Of a DNA stretch of 64,000 nt, positions 24,167-36,815 are shown in pieces (the stretch's first letter is position 1; the number at the start of each line of letters is the position of its first letter). The translations under genes and the position numbers were made by a program. Location of the stretch: assembly GCA_032622095.1 (NCBI GenBank), contig CP136064.1, positions 145,899,797 through 145,963,796 of the forward strand, in the 5' to 3' direction. Source of the DNA: Siphonodentalium dalli. Taxonomy: Eukaryota > Mollusca > Scaphopoda > Gadilida > Siphonodentaliidae. The notes under the pieces were generated by a model. That model worked only from the letters and a program-made list of their open reading frames with translations. It made no database searches and was not told the DNA's origin.

Positions 24167-25080
24167 GTGTGAATGAGAAATTAGAGTTTCCTAAATAAAT
24201 AAACATTGGAATACATCTTTTAATTTTGTTTTATTTATGTTCACATTTGAATAATTCCGTGTTATTCTCCAACTCCTGGTCTCAGTTCGAACGCCGTTCA
24301 GAATGATGTCGGAAAAATATTAAAGACGGCACAATAAATAAGGCCTTTAGGGAAATAAGTCGTCCTGTTCCCGGTTGATAATACATAAATACTTATGAGG
24401 AAGCATTGGAATGCTCAGACATGACAAGAGAATAGACAACATATTAACATCACCACCATAATTAAATGTCTGACATGCACACTATCAAAGGAAGACACAC
24501 CTGTGAATTGTTAGGAAGAAATTCGGAACTTTGCAGTATCTTTTAATTTTGTTTTATTTACTTTCACATTTTAATAATTCAGTGATATTTTCCAACTCCT
24601 GGTCTCCGTTCGGATGCCGTTCAAAATGTTGGAAAAATATCAACGACGACACAATAAATAAGCCCTTTAAGGGAAATAAGTCATCCTGTTTCCCGGTTGA
24701 TGAAATAGATACTTATGAGGAAGCATTGGAATATCAAGACATTCAGCGAATCAACAACATATTTTTTAGCATCACCGCCCTATTAATTAAATGTCTGGCC
24801 ACTATCAAAGGAATACACACCTGTGCATTGTTTGGAAAACAATTCGGAATGTCAATCTACTTGAGAGACGCCCACGTGTGCGCGACAGATATTGAATATG
24901 CATGCATGTGTCTATTCCTGGTATAATTTTTGTAGAAATCTGAATTTTAAAAACACGGACATCGATGACATATATTGACAAGTGAAGTATCTCAACAGAC
25001 ATGCTTACTGTAATTAAAGAACTTCATTCAAGGGTGAATGAAAAATTAGAGTTTCCTAAATAAATAAACATTGGAATACA
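24167..25080 (+). repeat. Direct duplication of a 0.33-kb intron segment
   Basis: 24212-24530 and 24538-24860 are diverged copies (shared 'TCTTTTAATTTTGTTTTATT' and 'CAACTCCTGGTCTC'). The 45-bp lead-in at 24167 (AAATTAGAGTTTCCTAAATA) recurs at 25040. A 131-codon frame across it is fortuitous. Confidence 0.6.
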
Positions 25081-25299
25081 CAGCGACGCCGTGTTTATTA
25101 GGCATGTGCAGATATCACAGTTAGAAAATTAACTCTGCAGTATACGCCAATATAAAAATCTGCGTTTACCGGTAAGCCGAAAAATTTAGCACAATTCTAA
25201 TCATCGCATATCCGGTCTATTGCAAATCCACGTAAACTAACCATTTGGTCGCTTTTATTCAATGGACGTATAAACAATGCATAATTTTATTTTTTTATA

Positions 25300-27890
25300 T
25301 ATCCATAAAGTATTGTTTACGTATATTGCCACAAAAAAGCGATTGAAACCCTTGATTGGGAACTTGTTATTCGCCGTTATTTTTGCGCACATCTGTATAT
25401 CTCAAATGCCAAGTGCAAGCGAATTACGTCAGCATTATTCAGAAATTGGGCGTGAGGACTGTGTAGCAATCGACATTGTTTGCTACACCGTAACTGTTGT
25501 TTGAGTGAACATGATTAAATGTCACTTTCTTCTCGATATTCCCTTTCAAGTTTCATCAAAGGTACACTGGCATGTAGTCCAAGTCTTCTCGTACTAAAAC
25601 CGGCTAAGATATTGGGATGGAGGTGCCGGTCTTTAGTCCGAGTTCCAGGCCCATGCATTCTTATGACACGACTTAAGCGTTAGTGACCCGCTCAAATAAA
25701 ACCACAATTATATGAAATAAAATATCACAATTGCGACAATAAACAGATATTTTCCGCAGAAGACATGCTATTTGATCTGAAACCCACATCAGTTGTGAAT
25801 TGAAAGCGGTAATTTAATGCGAAAAGAGACATTTACCGCAATGTTTACAAATTTTTAAAAGTATGCGAACTCAGTTGACCTCGCGAACTGTGTTCGACAT
25901 TTTCCGTTGAAAATATTCCGTAGATTTTCGACTGACAACGCAAATTACGATGAATTCTCCATTGTAATCGTAATTATGTGTGTCAATAAATAAAAAATAA
26001 ATAGATTAATTAAACATTGAAGATATAAATGTAATACATTAAATAAATTACGGGGAATTACAACCCTCTCAAAGTTTAAAACAGTGTAAACACAACGACC
26101 ATTAGAATAAATAATATGGTGCTACATTTCCCACATTTGGTGGACTTCAGCGAAATTAAGATATATACTAAGCGAACAGAGCAATATACTGCTCTTGTTA
26201 AGCACACAAAAAATCAAACAAAATTTGTATAAATTTTTAACCTTAAGTTTGAAAAGTCCCACTAAAACGGAAGAACTATATTTCGAAACTGTGTGATTCG
26301 GTTCTCCGATTATTTTATCAACACAAAAGTCAAAATGCACATGGATGAAAATCACACGCATGGCAAGTCAGACACAAGAGTTCTAATTTGCTCCAATTTT
26401 GACAAGTTGCTTGCGAAAATTGTCAACAAAACTACCTTTCTGATCCTCCATTATGTCATTAAGTTTTTAGTGCGGGAATTGTTCTCAAAGCACATTGGAA
26501 ACTGGACTTTGCGGCGATCGGTTTTCGCTATTTTGTTCGGAAAACCCCGCGCTATATATAGAAACGGAAACTAGAATACTCAGAACAAACACCGGACAAT
26601 GCCGAAGTTCTTCGGAACCTGAGTTCGGCTTTCAGTTAAGTAAACAAACAGAAAAAACAGCGATGTTGGTGACAATCAACCGGAATATTCTATGCGTAAT
26701 TTAACATGAAAGTTAGATTATTATACACCATTATGACCATAAGATGTCTCTCTTTCCGATGTATATAGCATCATGTATTGATTCATTAGGTAAATCGAGT
26801 AAAATACACCACAGATTCCCGCCACAGATCGTGGGCGTAACTCGTGTGATAGGATTGGTATAGAAGCAGGCTTGGACTAAATACCGGCACCTCCATCCCA
26901 ATATCTTAGCCGGTTTTAGTACGAGAAGACTTGGACTAACTGGCATGCTGCCACGGCTTTGTCTTTAAAGTAACTACAGTATTGAAAGGACTTGAAATAT
27001 TTAGGTTCATAAAATCTTCGCAGGCAAAAAATACCTTACCACGCACAAACATTCTTTACTTTTCATTCTGAAGAAAATTCTTGCACAGAATTTTATACAT
27101 TCAATGGATGGCAGTAAATTCCAACCAAAAGGAGGTCCACATGGGTGGAGTCAGTATATAATTCAACCCAAATAATATTTAAAATTAAAAAATGTAAAAA
27201 AAAATTATTTGAATAAGAGAAAACAACATCTGACACAATAACAAATATGTAAACATGGGAAAACAAACAGTTAAAAGGAGGATGCGACAACAAACCATAA
27301 TCCTTATTTTATAATCAGTCTTAAATGGCAGGATGGTGAGTCAATTCTCTAATGTCACTTGTGCACGGCATTCCAATGCCAACTTCTCAAAAAGACACAT
27401 GCTGCCAAATCTAGAGGGAGCTTGTTGTCGGCAACATCACACTTCTGTGTCACCTAATAATTAACAGTGATAGATTATGCTTTTCTAATCAGGATGAATT
27501 ATGACACCTTGATTTTATGATAGTTTACCGGTAGGACGTTAATTGACTAATACAGGATTATCACACCTTGTCACTCGACGGATTAGACCTCAAACATAAT
27601 AGATCGTCTGGCTGACGGTATTTAAACAATGGGCTCAATCAAACCACATTTGTGTTTTTCAACATCATTCTAAAAACGGCAAGTACAACACGGCCGAACG
27701 GCAAGTACACCACGGCCGAATGGCAAGTACATCGCGGCTGAACAGCAACTTCACCGTGGCCGATAGGCAAGTACACCGCGGCCCAACTGCAGTCAGCCGG
27801 TGGAGCCGCGGTGTAGTTGCAGTTCGGCCGCGGTGGCAACGCAAACGGCACCTGGGTTAAGTGGACACTTGTTTTGTCCAGCGGGGTATG
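25300..27890 (+). repeat. Dispersed element M, copy A
   Basis: Pieces 25300-25574, 26939-27180 and 27520-27890 match 58520-58830, 60300-60458 and 60958-61385. It contains a 22-bp GC-rich minisatellite (GGCAAGTACACCGCGGCCGA) at about 27672-27790. The insert 25575-26938 is a separate transposon. Superfamily unknown. Confidence 0.6.
25575..26938. mobile_element. Mutator-like nonautonomous transposon (9-bp duplication)
   Basis: About 68-bp inverted ends starting TAGTCCAAGTCTTCTCGTAC, nearly identical on both sides. The 9-bp direct repeat ACTGGCATG is at 25566-25574 and 26939-26947. The related copy at about 58775 has an empty site ACTGGCACG. Long inverted ends with a 9-bp duplication suggest Mutator; hAT or Merlin are less likely. 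No transposase seen. Confidence 0.75.
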
Positions 27891-27966
27891 TATAACATTT
27901 AACACCAATCAATCATGCATTACCCACCACGCCAAAAACATTGTATTATGTTGGCAACGTTCCATT

Positions 27967-28085
27967 TCGTTGACGGTTATCTCGACTGCGTTTGTTGCGT
28001 TGACAGATACCTCGACCGCATTTGTTGCGTTGACGGTCATGCCGACCGCATTATGTCGCGTTGATGGTTAAATCGACCACGTTGG
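27967..28085 (+). repeat. 30-bp minisatellite, about four units
   Basis: Units of the type CGTTGACGGTTATCTCGACT followed by GCGTTTGTTG. They make a repetitive TAFVAL-like translation that is not a gene. Confidence 0.75.
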
Positions 28086-28240
28086 AGCAATGTTACGACC
28101 GTGTTGCATTAACACGAGAACCGCGTTATTGGTATATTCTCAACGCGGTGGAGAGGGACACTTATTTTGAGAGGATCTGTAGTACACATTCAGCGGGTGT
28201 GAACTTGAACTTTACGAGTGGATCTTTTACTCAGAAGTGA

Positions 28241-28340
28241 CATATATAATTACTCATGAATGTACCTATTGCATACGAATGTCGAAACAACATATATAAT
28301 TACTCATAAATGCATCGATTGCATATGAATATCGAACACT
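28241..28340 (+). repeat. 50-bp direct repeat, two units
   Basis: CATATATAATTACTCATGAA at 28241 recurs at 28291 with few changes. Confidence 0.8.
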
Positions 28341-28494
28341 TCAGTTTTGGGCTCCCTAGAACAGGGCTGGTAGCATTTTTTGGCACGAATTAGCTGGTTA
28401 AGTTGCACACCGGTTGTACGCGAAAGCCCGTTTACCTACGAACAGAATTTTCCCAATTGTTTGTGTACCTGGAGGCCAATGTGCTTGATAGAAA

Positions 28495-28641
28495 AATATC
28501 CACCCGCAAGTATTATGCTAATCACCTACATACAAGTTCTTGATATTTCAAACATTATTTCATACGACTCTATTGTATAAAACTTTTCCACAATAAAATC
28601 AGTTTTCTCAGAAATTATGCGGCAACTCAGCAATGAAAGAG
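28495..28641. mobile_element. Right end of the 5896-7133 piggyBac-like family
   Basis: Matches 6960-7133 and ends ...CAATGAAAGAG before TTAA (28642-28645). The left end is missing. Confidence 0.65.
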
Positions 28642-28720
28642 TTAATCTACATAAAAGTTTCTTTAGAGGCACATGTACTTCACACAATGCATGTTTTTGT
28701 TTGTAGTATTGTACACATAC

Positions 28721-28866
28721 TTTTTCCCACCGTCAGCCTTTTGTACAGGAGAGGTGAAGAATTCATCACTGAAGAAATCCAGAGAGCCAACAAAGACTAC
28801 TCTAGCATTGTTACGAGCTTGCAACGCAGCAACCAGAAGAGTGTTCTTGCCAACTGCATGTGGGAA
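28721..28866 (-). CDS. DDOST: DDOST internal exon (146 bp)
   Basis: Minus-strand exon of 48 codons plus two bases. It starts in phase 0 with [20 protein letters not shown] and continues through a segment containing [11 protein letters not shown] to KADGGK, then AA. This is the best conserved block of DDOST (family form: '[23 protein letters not shown]...GSLDFFSD'). The acceptor is CTTTCAG and the donor GTATGT at 28720-28715. The final AA is completed by the first G of the exon at 22248 to give lysine. A plus-strand frame through the same bases is only a shadow. A piggyBac-like terminus lies about 70 bp past the donor. Confidence 0.96.
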
Positions 28867-29170
28867 CTGAAAGTTTAAAGTAAAACTGACAACATTCTAA
28901 AAGAGAAAATATCATTTAAAACATACACTGAGAGCCAGGAGGTAATACTAGTATGTGTCAAATGTTTTAAAAGAGCTGTACATGATCTATATTGTGTATT
29001 AAATTGACAATGCAAACTGTGTCACGATAAAGAATAGTCATTTAAGAGGGACAACTGTTAAAAGTTTCAGACGGGACTGAAACCATGTTATACAACTTGA
29101 TAAAGAACTATCTGAAGGATAAACAACTTGTAAACAAAATGAAAATGTCAATGACACTAGTGAATGACAC

Positions 29171-29887
29171 TAGTGATGAGCCGATGATCGGAAACGACAA
29201 TTGAAATCGACTGATTGTGGCCCATCGGATGACAATCGGTACTCGGGTTTCAACATCGGCATTTCCTATTGTCTAAATAATAATCAGGTGCTTGTTTTTT
29301 TTCAATAAACTGTGTTAAATATAACAATGTTTTGTTGAATAAATGACCAGTAAACATGGGGAAAGTGTAACCAAACACAAATTTGATAATATACAGCCAG
29401 GTCCTGCCCAACACAGGTATATTGTTTTTATTTGTAATTAAACATTTTGTTCCTGTTTTGATGTGAACGGTCATGCACTCTTCAGAGTTGTCATCGCGGC
29501 ATGACAAAACTCACCTGTGTCTGTGATTGTAGCCAGAATTCAGACCCCCTATTGACTTACAGTTGCATAAGATGCATGCACATTTTGAATGAAAATACTG
29601 GGTCAACAAGTAGCGACTTATAGACAGAAATCTACTGTAAATTGAGCATAATATAACATGTGTATTGGTTGTCAGGATGCAGGAATTCGTTCACAAGTCA
29701 ACCCATACCTACCTTTATACTTACTCGTATACTGGTATATTACTGATGTTGTTGCTTCCAAATCGAAGTAGTATATATCACATATAACATATTTTGGTAT
29801 AATTATTACAATAATCAGAATCGGCACCTGAATCGACCGATTGTGACCTAAAATAATCGGCTCTAATTGACAATTGGCTCATCACTA
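29171..29887. mobile_element. hAT-type nonautonomous transposon
   Basis: Inverted ends TAGTGATGAGCC. The left duplication is AATGACAC (29163-29170). The right copy AATGACAC is present but split: its first A is at 29888 and the rest resumes at 31169, because the next element inserted at this junction. An extra AATGACACTAGTG precedes the left copy. Confidence 0.8.
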
Positions 29888-29888
29888 A

Positions 29889-31165
29889 GGCCATAGGAAG
29901 TTGATTCTCTGTTTCTCAGACACCGCCGCCCCCCGAAAAAATACGCCGCTGGGTACTTTTTATAGCCTACCAAAAATAAAAATTATAATTCATCCCGCCG
30001 CTCGCAATCCGTGAAGTTCGCAATCGACCATTGTTAACAGGTGTGGATAAAGAGGCGCAACTCTATCTCATAATTCCAATCTTTTAATACATCGAACAAT
30101 CCGATGTCCGGAATCTTAATCGAACGCGCCCGATCTACTTCCGCTAAAACAATGGTTGCAATTCTGAATGTTTGCGTGTGGGACGGCAACAAATATCTTA
30201 TCCCCTGGACTATAGTGAGTGTTGAGATCGATGAAACATGTCGGAATTTATCGGAACGGATAACGTCCCAACACGGCGGAAGCATCAAATCCATTTCTGT
30301 TGGAAAAAAACAAAACATCAGACTTCGACTTTGTCTCACCTGAACAGAAAGCCACACAGGTTGCAGACATTTTTGGCTTTTATTTTAAGATCACGGTGAC
30401 CACCAATACTTCTTCAAGTACTTGTCAACGTGCAACTACCAGTGCGGATGCACCAACGAAGTCTGCATTCAGTGTTCTTATGGAAAAGACTTTCCAGCTT
30501 CCAAAGTTGGACAAATCCATAAATAAAAGGGATGAACTCACCCAAAAATTTCTAGAAGTGATTCACACATACATGTGATTTGATCTCATATGACAATAAT
30601 TTTCTAGACAACACTTATTAAATCATGTATGTTTCACATATTAAACATCATTTCTATTATTACATACATACATACATACAGATATACTCTATTTATATTC
30701 TATATATGTATGTGTGTTTGTACTATCAACAGGTGGAAGCTTGCTAAAACGACAGTAGCAATGGTGATTAAGAACAACCACTGATAATCAATTTACCCAT
30801 ACACATTAAAAAAAAATTATTCTGCATATTGTTGTTATTTTATGTTATGACAGTTTAATATATTTTGTTTTTGTCTTGTATTGACACATTCAAAGATGCT
30901 TAGTGAAGCCTGACAAGTTTCAGTATTAATAAAATTTCATTAAAATCAAATCAAGTAGTCATGTTTCAATGTCCAAACATTGGTTTTACAATTTTAGGAT
31001 AAACAAATAAAAACCTGCCTGCCAGGAAATTTTGGCCATAAAATATGGTAATAAAAACCTGCGTGCCGGTAATTTTGGCCATAAAAAATAAATATAAAAA
31101 TCTGCCTGCCTGCCTGCTTTGGGAAAAAAAGTGTCTGAGAAACAGAGAATCAACTTCCTGTGGCC
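29889..31165. mobile_element. PIF/Harbinger-like element (TAA duplication)
   Basis: About 36-bp inverted ends starting GGCCATAGGAAGTTGATTCT (one T/C change). TAA is duplicated at 29886-29888 and 31166-31168. Inside is a coding-looking stretch at 30104-30578. A TACA microsatellite lies at 30661-30680. Confidence 0.8.
30300..30578 (+). other. Unidentified coding-like stretch inside the 29889-31165 element
   Basis: A frame of about 92 codons, preceded in another frame by 79 codons (30104-30343). It includes DFDFVSPEQKATQVADIFGF and ends FLEVIHTYM. Composition is protein-like, but no motif of Harbinger transposase or its Myb partner was seen. It could be a captured host exon or an eroded transposon gene. 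Confidence 0.3.
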
Positions 31166-31254
31166 TAAATGACACTGTAGTTCAACTGGAGAGGGAATAA
31201 TTTCATGTGTAAGAGTCAATGGAGCGATTCGGAACTCGGAAATTAAATGTCTAA

Positions 31255-32974
31255 GTATTAAATACGTTAAGTAATATAGATACTGGTTGAGCAGCGCTGG
31301 TGGAGCACTAATGAGGAAACAATTGACAGCTCCCATCAAGAAGCCATCTCAAAGATCAATACGAAGTTTGGGGACAATCGAATGAGGGATGTTTCATGTA
31401 GGGTGTTGTCATCTTTCAATTACTATCAAAGAAAATTGGCTATCATGTACAAAACCCCAATTCGAATTTGACCTCTATTGTGAGGTAATAAACTAACATA
31501 CATAATATGAATCCAATAGAACAAATCAAAATATCACCTGGAAAGCAAGAGTATGCTAAATTTATAAGTCAAAAAGGCCCACAACTCCGGAAAAAATCAT
31601 TGCACCAACCCATGCAAATTCGAAATTGACCTGTACTGAGCCACATACCAACTTTAGATATGATAAAATAATCCAAACTCAAGTTATCATCCGGAAACCA
31701 AATGTTGACATTCAGACGGATAGGACAGACTGATTACATAATAAGGACGCTTTTTTAAACGGCGTATAAAAAATAAACCGGAACCGTAACGAAATTATCA
31801 CAACAATAAAAGTAATATGATCATACGTAAACGTTATTTGCGCCCGTTTGTTACTGTTCATGGAATTATCGGATGAATTTTTATCTTTAGAAGGCTTTGA
31901 TGATAAACAGTAAGGGACCTTGTCAAATTACAAGCGGAAATTCCGCCGGAGTTTTTGTTAATTTCATCGGATTTATAGCGAAGTTTCCAGGGGAGTTTTT
32001 GTTACGACGCAACGGAGTTTCCGCCACGTTATAGCGGAGTTTTTGTTACGTTCATCGGAATTACTGCGGAGTTTCCATCGAAGTCCGCTGGATTTGAATG
32101 CGCTCACATCTGAGTGTTCCACCTACATATATAAAACTCCGTTTTACTAGGAAACACACCCCATGTTTTATTATCAGCCATATATGAATGGCAAAGAAGA
32201 ATTAATTCAGTCATATCTTTTCTACGATTTACCCCTCTGTTAACATGTTGTTTGCATTGTTTTATAATATTAGGTATTGTTTGATTAATTGGCAGTAATT
32301 ATTAGTGATAGATGCCTGCTCTTTTTTGATTCCGATTCCGTACTTTATTATATATAACATGTAAATCATGTCATTTCACTTCACTTTTATCGCATTGAAG
32401 TACACTTTATTCATACCAAAGTACACTTTATTCATCACTGATTGTCATAGTATCTAATACTCTAGCAAGTTCGGTTCACAATCTGCATATTCATCTAGTT
32501 ATAATTCATTTATCACTAATTGTTCAGTATTTTTTCGGCAAGCCATTGTGCAATTTCTTCACTATTTATCTATTCGTTACGCGATTGGTGGATTCCTTTT
32601 AAGCTCCGCCCCATGGCCTGTCACTCATATTAAACCGGCAGATTCAATCTTCTTGCTGGGTTGTGCTATTTGGTTAATTGATTTTTTAAATTTCGTTTCA
32701 ACGCAATTGGATTATGCTTCTGTACATTTAATTTAGCCTCCCATAATATTTGACTATTTTCTCCCTATTGGACTGTGATTGTAAATGTTTCTCGGTCTAA
32801 ATAATGATGAATATTCAAATAACAACATTTTTACACTTGGAGTATACTGTACCAGGTCTATTTCGTGTCAATTTCCAATGACTCCGGCCGAATGAGGTTC
32901 AAGAGACCCAATTAATTTTTAACTTTTCAAGATACCAGGCTGCTATAATTTAAAGCCTATAAATAGTTCCACAG
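31255..32974. other. DDOST intron with a GGGACCTTGTC transposon end
   Basis: TAAGGGACCTTGTCAAATTA at 31911-31930 starts a stretch dense in CGGAGTTT motifs (to about 32095). It is the same family as 55416 onward and 44640-46223. The remainder is AT-rich and unassigned. Confidence 0.6.
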
Positions 32975-35900
32975 TTACTGGACATAAAGTACCAAAAATT
33001 AAAGTGTCAATGACACTGTAGCTCAACTTAGGTAGGGGAATAATTTAATGGTTTACAGTAAATGGAGAAATAGGAAAGATGCTGATTGAAATGTCTTACC
33101 TGTGCCAAAGGATTTAGTCATGCAAATAGTAAAATCCAAGAAGGCTGCTGGTGGCCATGTTTTTTGGCCGAATGACCCCAAAAGCACTCGTTCCCATCTA
33201 CATGTCATTATTAATATCCATGACAAATTTTATGAAGATCTGACCAAAGCTACAATCTGTAGCCTACTCCAAAGGATTTAGTCATGCAAAGAGTAAAATC
33301 CAAGATGGTTGCTGGCGGCCATGTTTTTTGGCCGAACGACCCAAAATGTCTCGTTCCCATCTACATGTCATTGTTAACATCCATGACAAATTTTATGAAG
33401 TTCCGATCAAAGCTACGACCTGTAGCCCACAGGGAAGGATTTAGTCATGCAAAGAGTAAAATCCAAGATGGCTGCTGGTGGTCATGTTTTTTGGCCGAAC
33501 GACCCCAAAATCACTCGTTCTCATCTACATGTCAATATTAACATCCATGACAAATTACATGATGATCAGACTAACAGTACGACCTGTAGCCTGTGCTAAT
33601 GGATTGAATTTTAAAATCAAAGATGGCCGCTGGCGACAATGTTTTTCGGCCGAATGACCCTAAAATGATTCGTTCCCATCTACATGCCATTGTTAACATC
33701 CATGACAAATTTTATGATGATAAGACTAAAGGTACAAACTGTAGCCCGTGCTAAATGATTTAGTCATACAAAGAGTAAAATCCAAGATGGCTGCTGGTGG
33801 CCTTTTTTTTTGGCCGAATGACCCCAAAATGACCCGTTCCCATCTTATACATGTCATTATTAACTTTCATGACAAATTTTATAATGATCAGACTAAAGGT
33901 ACGACCTGAAGCCCGTGCTAAAGGATTTAGTCATACAAAGAGTAAAATTCAAGATGGCTGCTGGCGGCCATGTTTTTTCGCCGAATGACCCCAAAATGAC
34001 TCGTTCCCATCTACATGTCAATACTAACATCCATGACAAATATCATGATGATAAGACGAACAGTACGACCTGTGGCCCGTGCTAATGAATTAAATTTTGA
34101 AATCAAAGATGGCTGCTGGCGGCCATGTTTTTTGTCGGAATGACCCCAAAATGAATCGTTCCCATCTACATGCCATTGTTAACATCCATGACAAATTTTA
34201 TAATTATCAGACTAAAGGTACGAACTGTAGCACGTGCTAAAGGATTTAGTCATACAAAGAGTAAAATCAAAGATGGCTGCTGGCGGCCATGTTTTTTGTC
34301 GGAATGACCCCAAAATGACTCGTTCTCATCTACATGTCAATATTAACATCCATGACAAATTTCATGATGATCAGACTAACAGTACGACCTGTAGCCTGTG
34401 CTAATGGATTGAATTTTAAAATCAAAGATGGCCGCTGGCGACAATGTTTTTCGGCCGAATGACCCTAAAATGATTCGTTCCCATCTACATGCCATTGTTA
34501 ACATCCATGACAAATTTTATGATGATAAGACTAAAGGTACAAACTGTAGCCCGTGCTAAACGATTTAGTCATACAAAGAGTAAAATCCAAGATGGCGGCT
34601 GGTGGCCTTTTTTTTTGGCCGAATGACCCCAAAATGACCCGTTCCCATCTTATACATGTCATTATTAACTTTCATGACAAATTTTATAATGATCAGACTA
34701 AAGGTACGACCTGAAGCCCGTGCTAAAGGATTTAGTCATACAAAGAGTAAAATTCAAGATGGCTGCTGGCGGCCATGTTTTTTCGCTGAATGACCCCAAA
34801 ATGACTCGTTCCCATCTACATGTCAATACTAACATCCATGACAAATTTCATGATGATAAGACGAACAGTACGACCTGTGGCCCGTGCTAATGAATTAAAT
34901 TTTGAAATCAAAGATGGCTGCTGGCGGCCATGTTTTTTGTCGGAATGACCCCAAAATGAATCGTTCCCATCTACATGCCATTGTTAACATCCATGACAAA
35001 TTTTATAATTATCAGACTAAAGGTACGAACTGTAGCACGTGCTAAAGGATTTAGTCATACAAAGAGTAAAATCAAAGATGGCTGCTGGCGGCCATGTTTT
35101 TTGTCGGAATGACCCCAAAATGACTCGTTCTCATCTACATGTCAATATTAACATCCATGACAAATTTCATGATGATCAGACTAACAGTACGACCTGTAGC
35201 CTGTGCTAATGGATTGAATTTTAAAATCAAAGATGGCCGCTGGCGACAATGTTTTTCGGCCGAATGACCCTAAAATGATTCGTTCCCATCTACATGCCAT
35301 TGTTAACATCCATGACAAATTTTATGATGATAAGACTAAAGGTACAAACTGTAGCCCGTGCTAAACGATTTAGTCATACAAAGAGTAAAATCCAAGATGG
35401 CTGCTGGTGGCCTTTTTTTTTGGCCGAATGACCCCAAAATGACCCGTTCCCATCTTATACATGTCATTATTAACTTTCATGACAAATTTTATAATGATCA
35501 GACTAAAGGTACGACCTGAAGCCCGTGCTAAAGGATTTAGTCATACAAAGAGTAAAATTCAAGATGGCTGCTGGCGGCCATGTTTTTTCGCCGAATGACC
35601 CCAAAATGACTCGTTCCCATCTACATGTCAATACTAACATCCATCACAAATTTCATGATGATAAGACGAATGACCCCAAAATGACTCGTTCCCATCTACA
35701 TGTCATTGTTAACATTCATGACAAATTTCATGACAATAAGACGAACAGTACGGCCTGTAGCCCGTGCTAATGGATTGAATTTTGAAATCCAAGATGGCCG
35801 ATGGCAGCCATGTTTTTTTTCCGAATGACCCCAAAATGACTCGTTCCCATCTACATGTCAATGTCAACATGCATGACAAATTTCATAATAATCGGACCAA

Positions 35901-36218
35901 CATAAATAAGAAGGAGTCTAATGATAGCCCACCCCCCCCCCCCCCATCCCGCCACCCATAGTATCTTATGCGCCACAGGCGCCCGTATAGAGGCTACTGC
36001 CCACATAAATAAGAAGGAGTCTAATGATTGCCCACCCACCCCCCCATCCCGCCACCCATAGTATCTTATGCGCCACAGGCGCCCGTATAGAGGCTACTGC
36101 CCACATAAATAAGGAGTCTAATGATAGCCCACCCACCCCCCCATCCCGCCACCCATAGTATCTTATGCGCCACAGGCGCCCGTATAGAGGCTACTGCCCA
36201 CATAAATAAGAAGGAGTC
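35901..36218 (+). repeat. Minisatellite with poly-C, three units
   Basis: Units start CATAAATAAGAAGGAGTCTA at 35901, 36004, 36104 and 36201 (partial), each with 'CGCCACAGGCGCCCGTATAG'. The first unit has a C14 tract. Duplicated at 41327-41654 with C24. Confidence 0.85.
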
Positions 36219-36507
36219 TAATGGCTGCTGACCCCAAAATGACTCGTTCCCATCTACATGTCATTATTAACATTCATGACAAATTTTATAATGATCAGAC
36301 TAAAGGTACGACCTGAAGCCCGTGCTAAAGGATTTAGTCATACAAAGAGTAAAATCCAAGATGGCTGCCGACGGCCATGTTTTTCGGCCGAATGACCCCA
36401 AAATGACTCGTTCCCATCTACATGTCATTGTTAACATTCATGACAAATTTCATGACAATAAGACGAACAGTACGGCCTGTAGTCCGTGCTAATGGATTGA
36501 ATTTTGA

Positions 36508-36652
36508 TATACATCCCATCCCGACAGGACAGACAGATGGGAATGACAGCCCGACAGACACACAAATTCAATTCAATATAACTGCAAAAAAATATATAGT
36601 TATGATTTCACCTGGATAAGTGGTGGTTAAGAAAATAATATGGGAACAGCCA
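36508..36652 (+). repeat. Dispersed 145-bp segment
   Basis: Starts GATATACATCCCATCCCGAC and ends ATGGGAACAGCCAA. Also at 41944-42088 and 48208-48357. It contains CCCATC...GATGGG inverted arms. Type unknown. Confidence 0.7.
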
Positions 36653-36778
36653 AAGGTACGAACTGTAGCCGGTGCTAAAGGAAATTGTTGACGCATCACG
36701 CACACACACATGCACACACAGACGACGGATACCAAGCCATGGCAATAGCTCAAACTTTACAAAGTAAAGTTGAGCTAA

Positions 36779-36815
36779 TAAGTGTTTAATCGAGTTTATA
36801 AATCGGTATCCTAAT
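36779..36815 (+). repeat. Repeat H, 37-bp middle piece
   Basis: AGTGTTTAATCGAGTTTATA and onward matches about 8978-9015. It is trapped between two pearl-like insertions and duplicated at 42215-42251 with the 5.4-kb block. Confidence 0.8.

Larger units (their letters stand above)
29138..31254 (+). mobile_element. Pearl-like head split by two nested transposons
   Basis: 29138-29170 and 31166-31254 together give a family A head (AATGTCAATGACAC then TGTAGTTCAACTGG). A hAT (29171-29887) and then a Harbinger-like element (29889-31165) separate them. Core monomers do not follow. The downstream sequence is diverged. Confidence 0.7.
33000..36778 (+). mobile_element. Pearl-like element, family A, expanded core
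   Basis: Head at 33000-33100, then about 20 monomers of 160-165 bp. From 33581 the monomers form a five-monomer higher-order unit of exactly 805 bp (33581, 34386, 35191). A 103/100/97-bp minisatellite with a C-tract interrupts it at 35901-36218, and a 145-bp dispersed segment at 36508-36652. The tail with CA-rich run and hairpin ends at 36778. It is inserted in repeat H (empty site near 8977). Confidence 0.85.

Noticed and set aside
24531-24926. 131-codon open frame
   Set aside because: It lies in a duplicated noncoding intron segment, has no ATG at its start, and the sister copy is not open.
27817-28071. 84-codon frame with TAFVAL repeats
   Set aside because: Created by a 30-bp minisatellite.
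28673-28878. Plus-strand proteins over 28673-28878
   Set aside because: Shadows of the minus-strand DDOST exon at 28721-28866.
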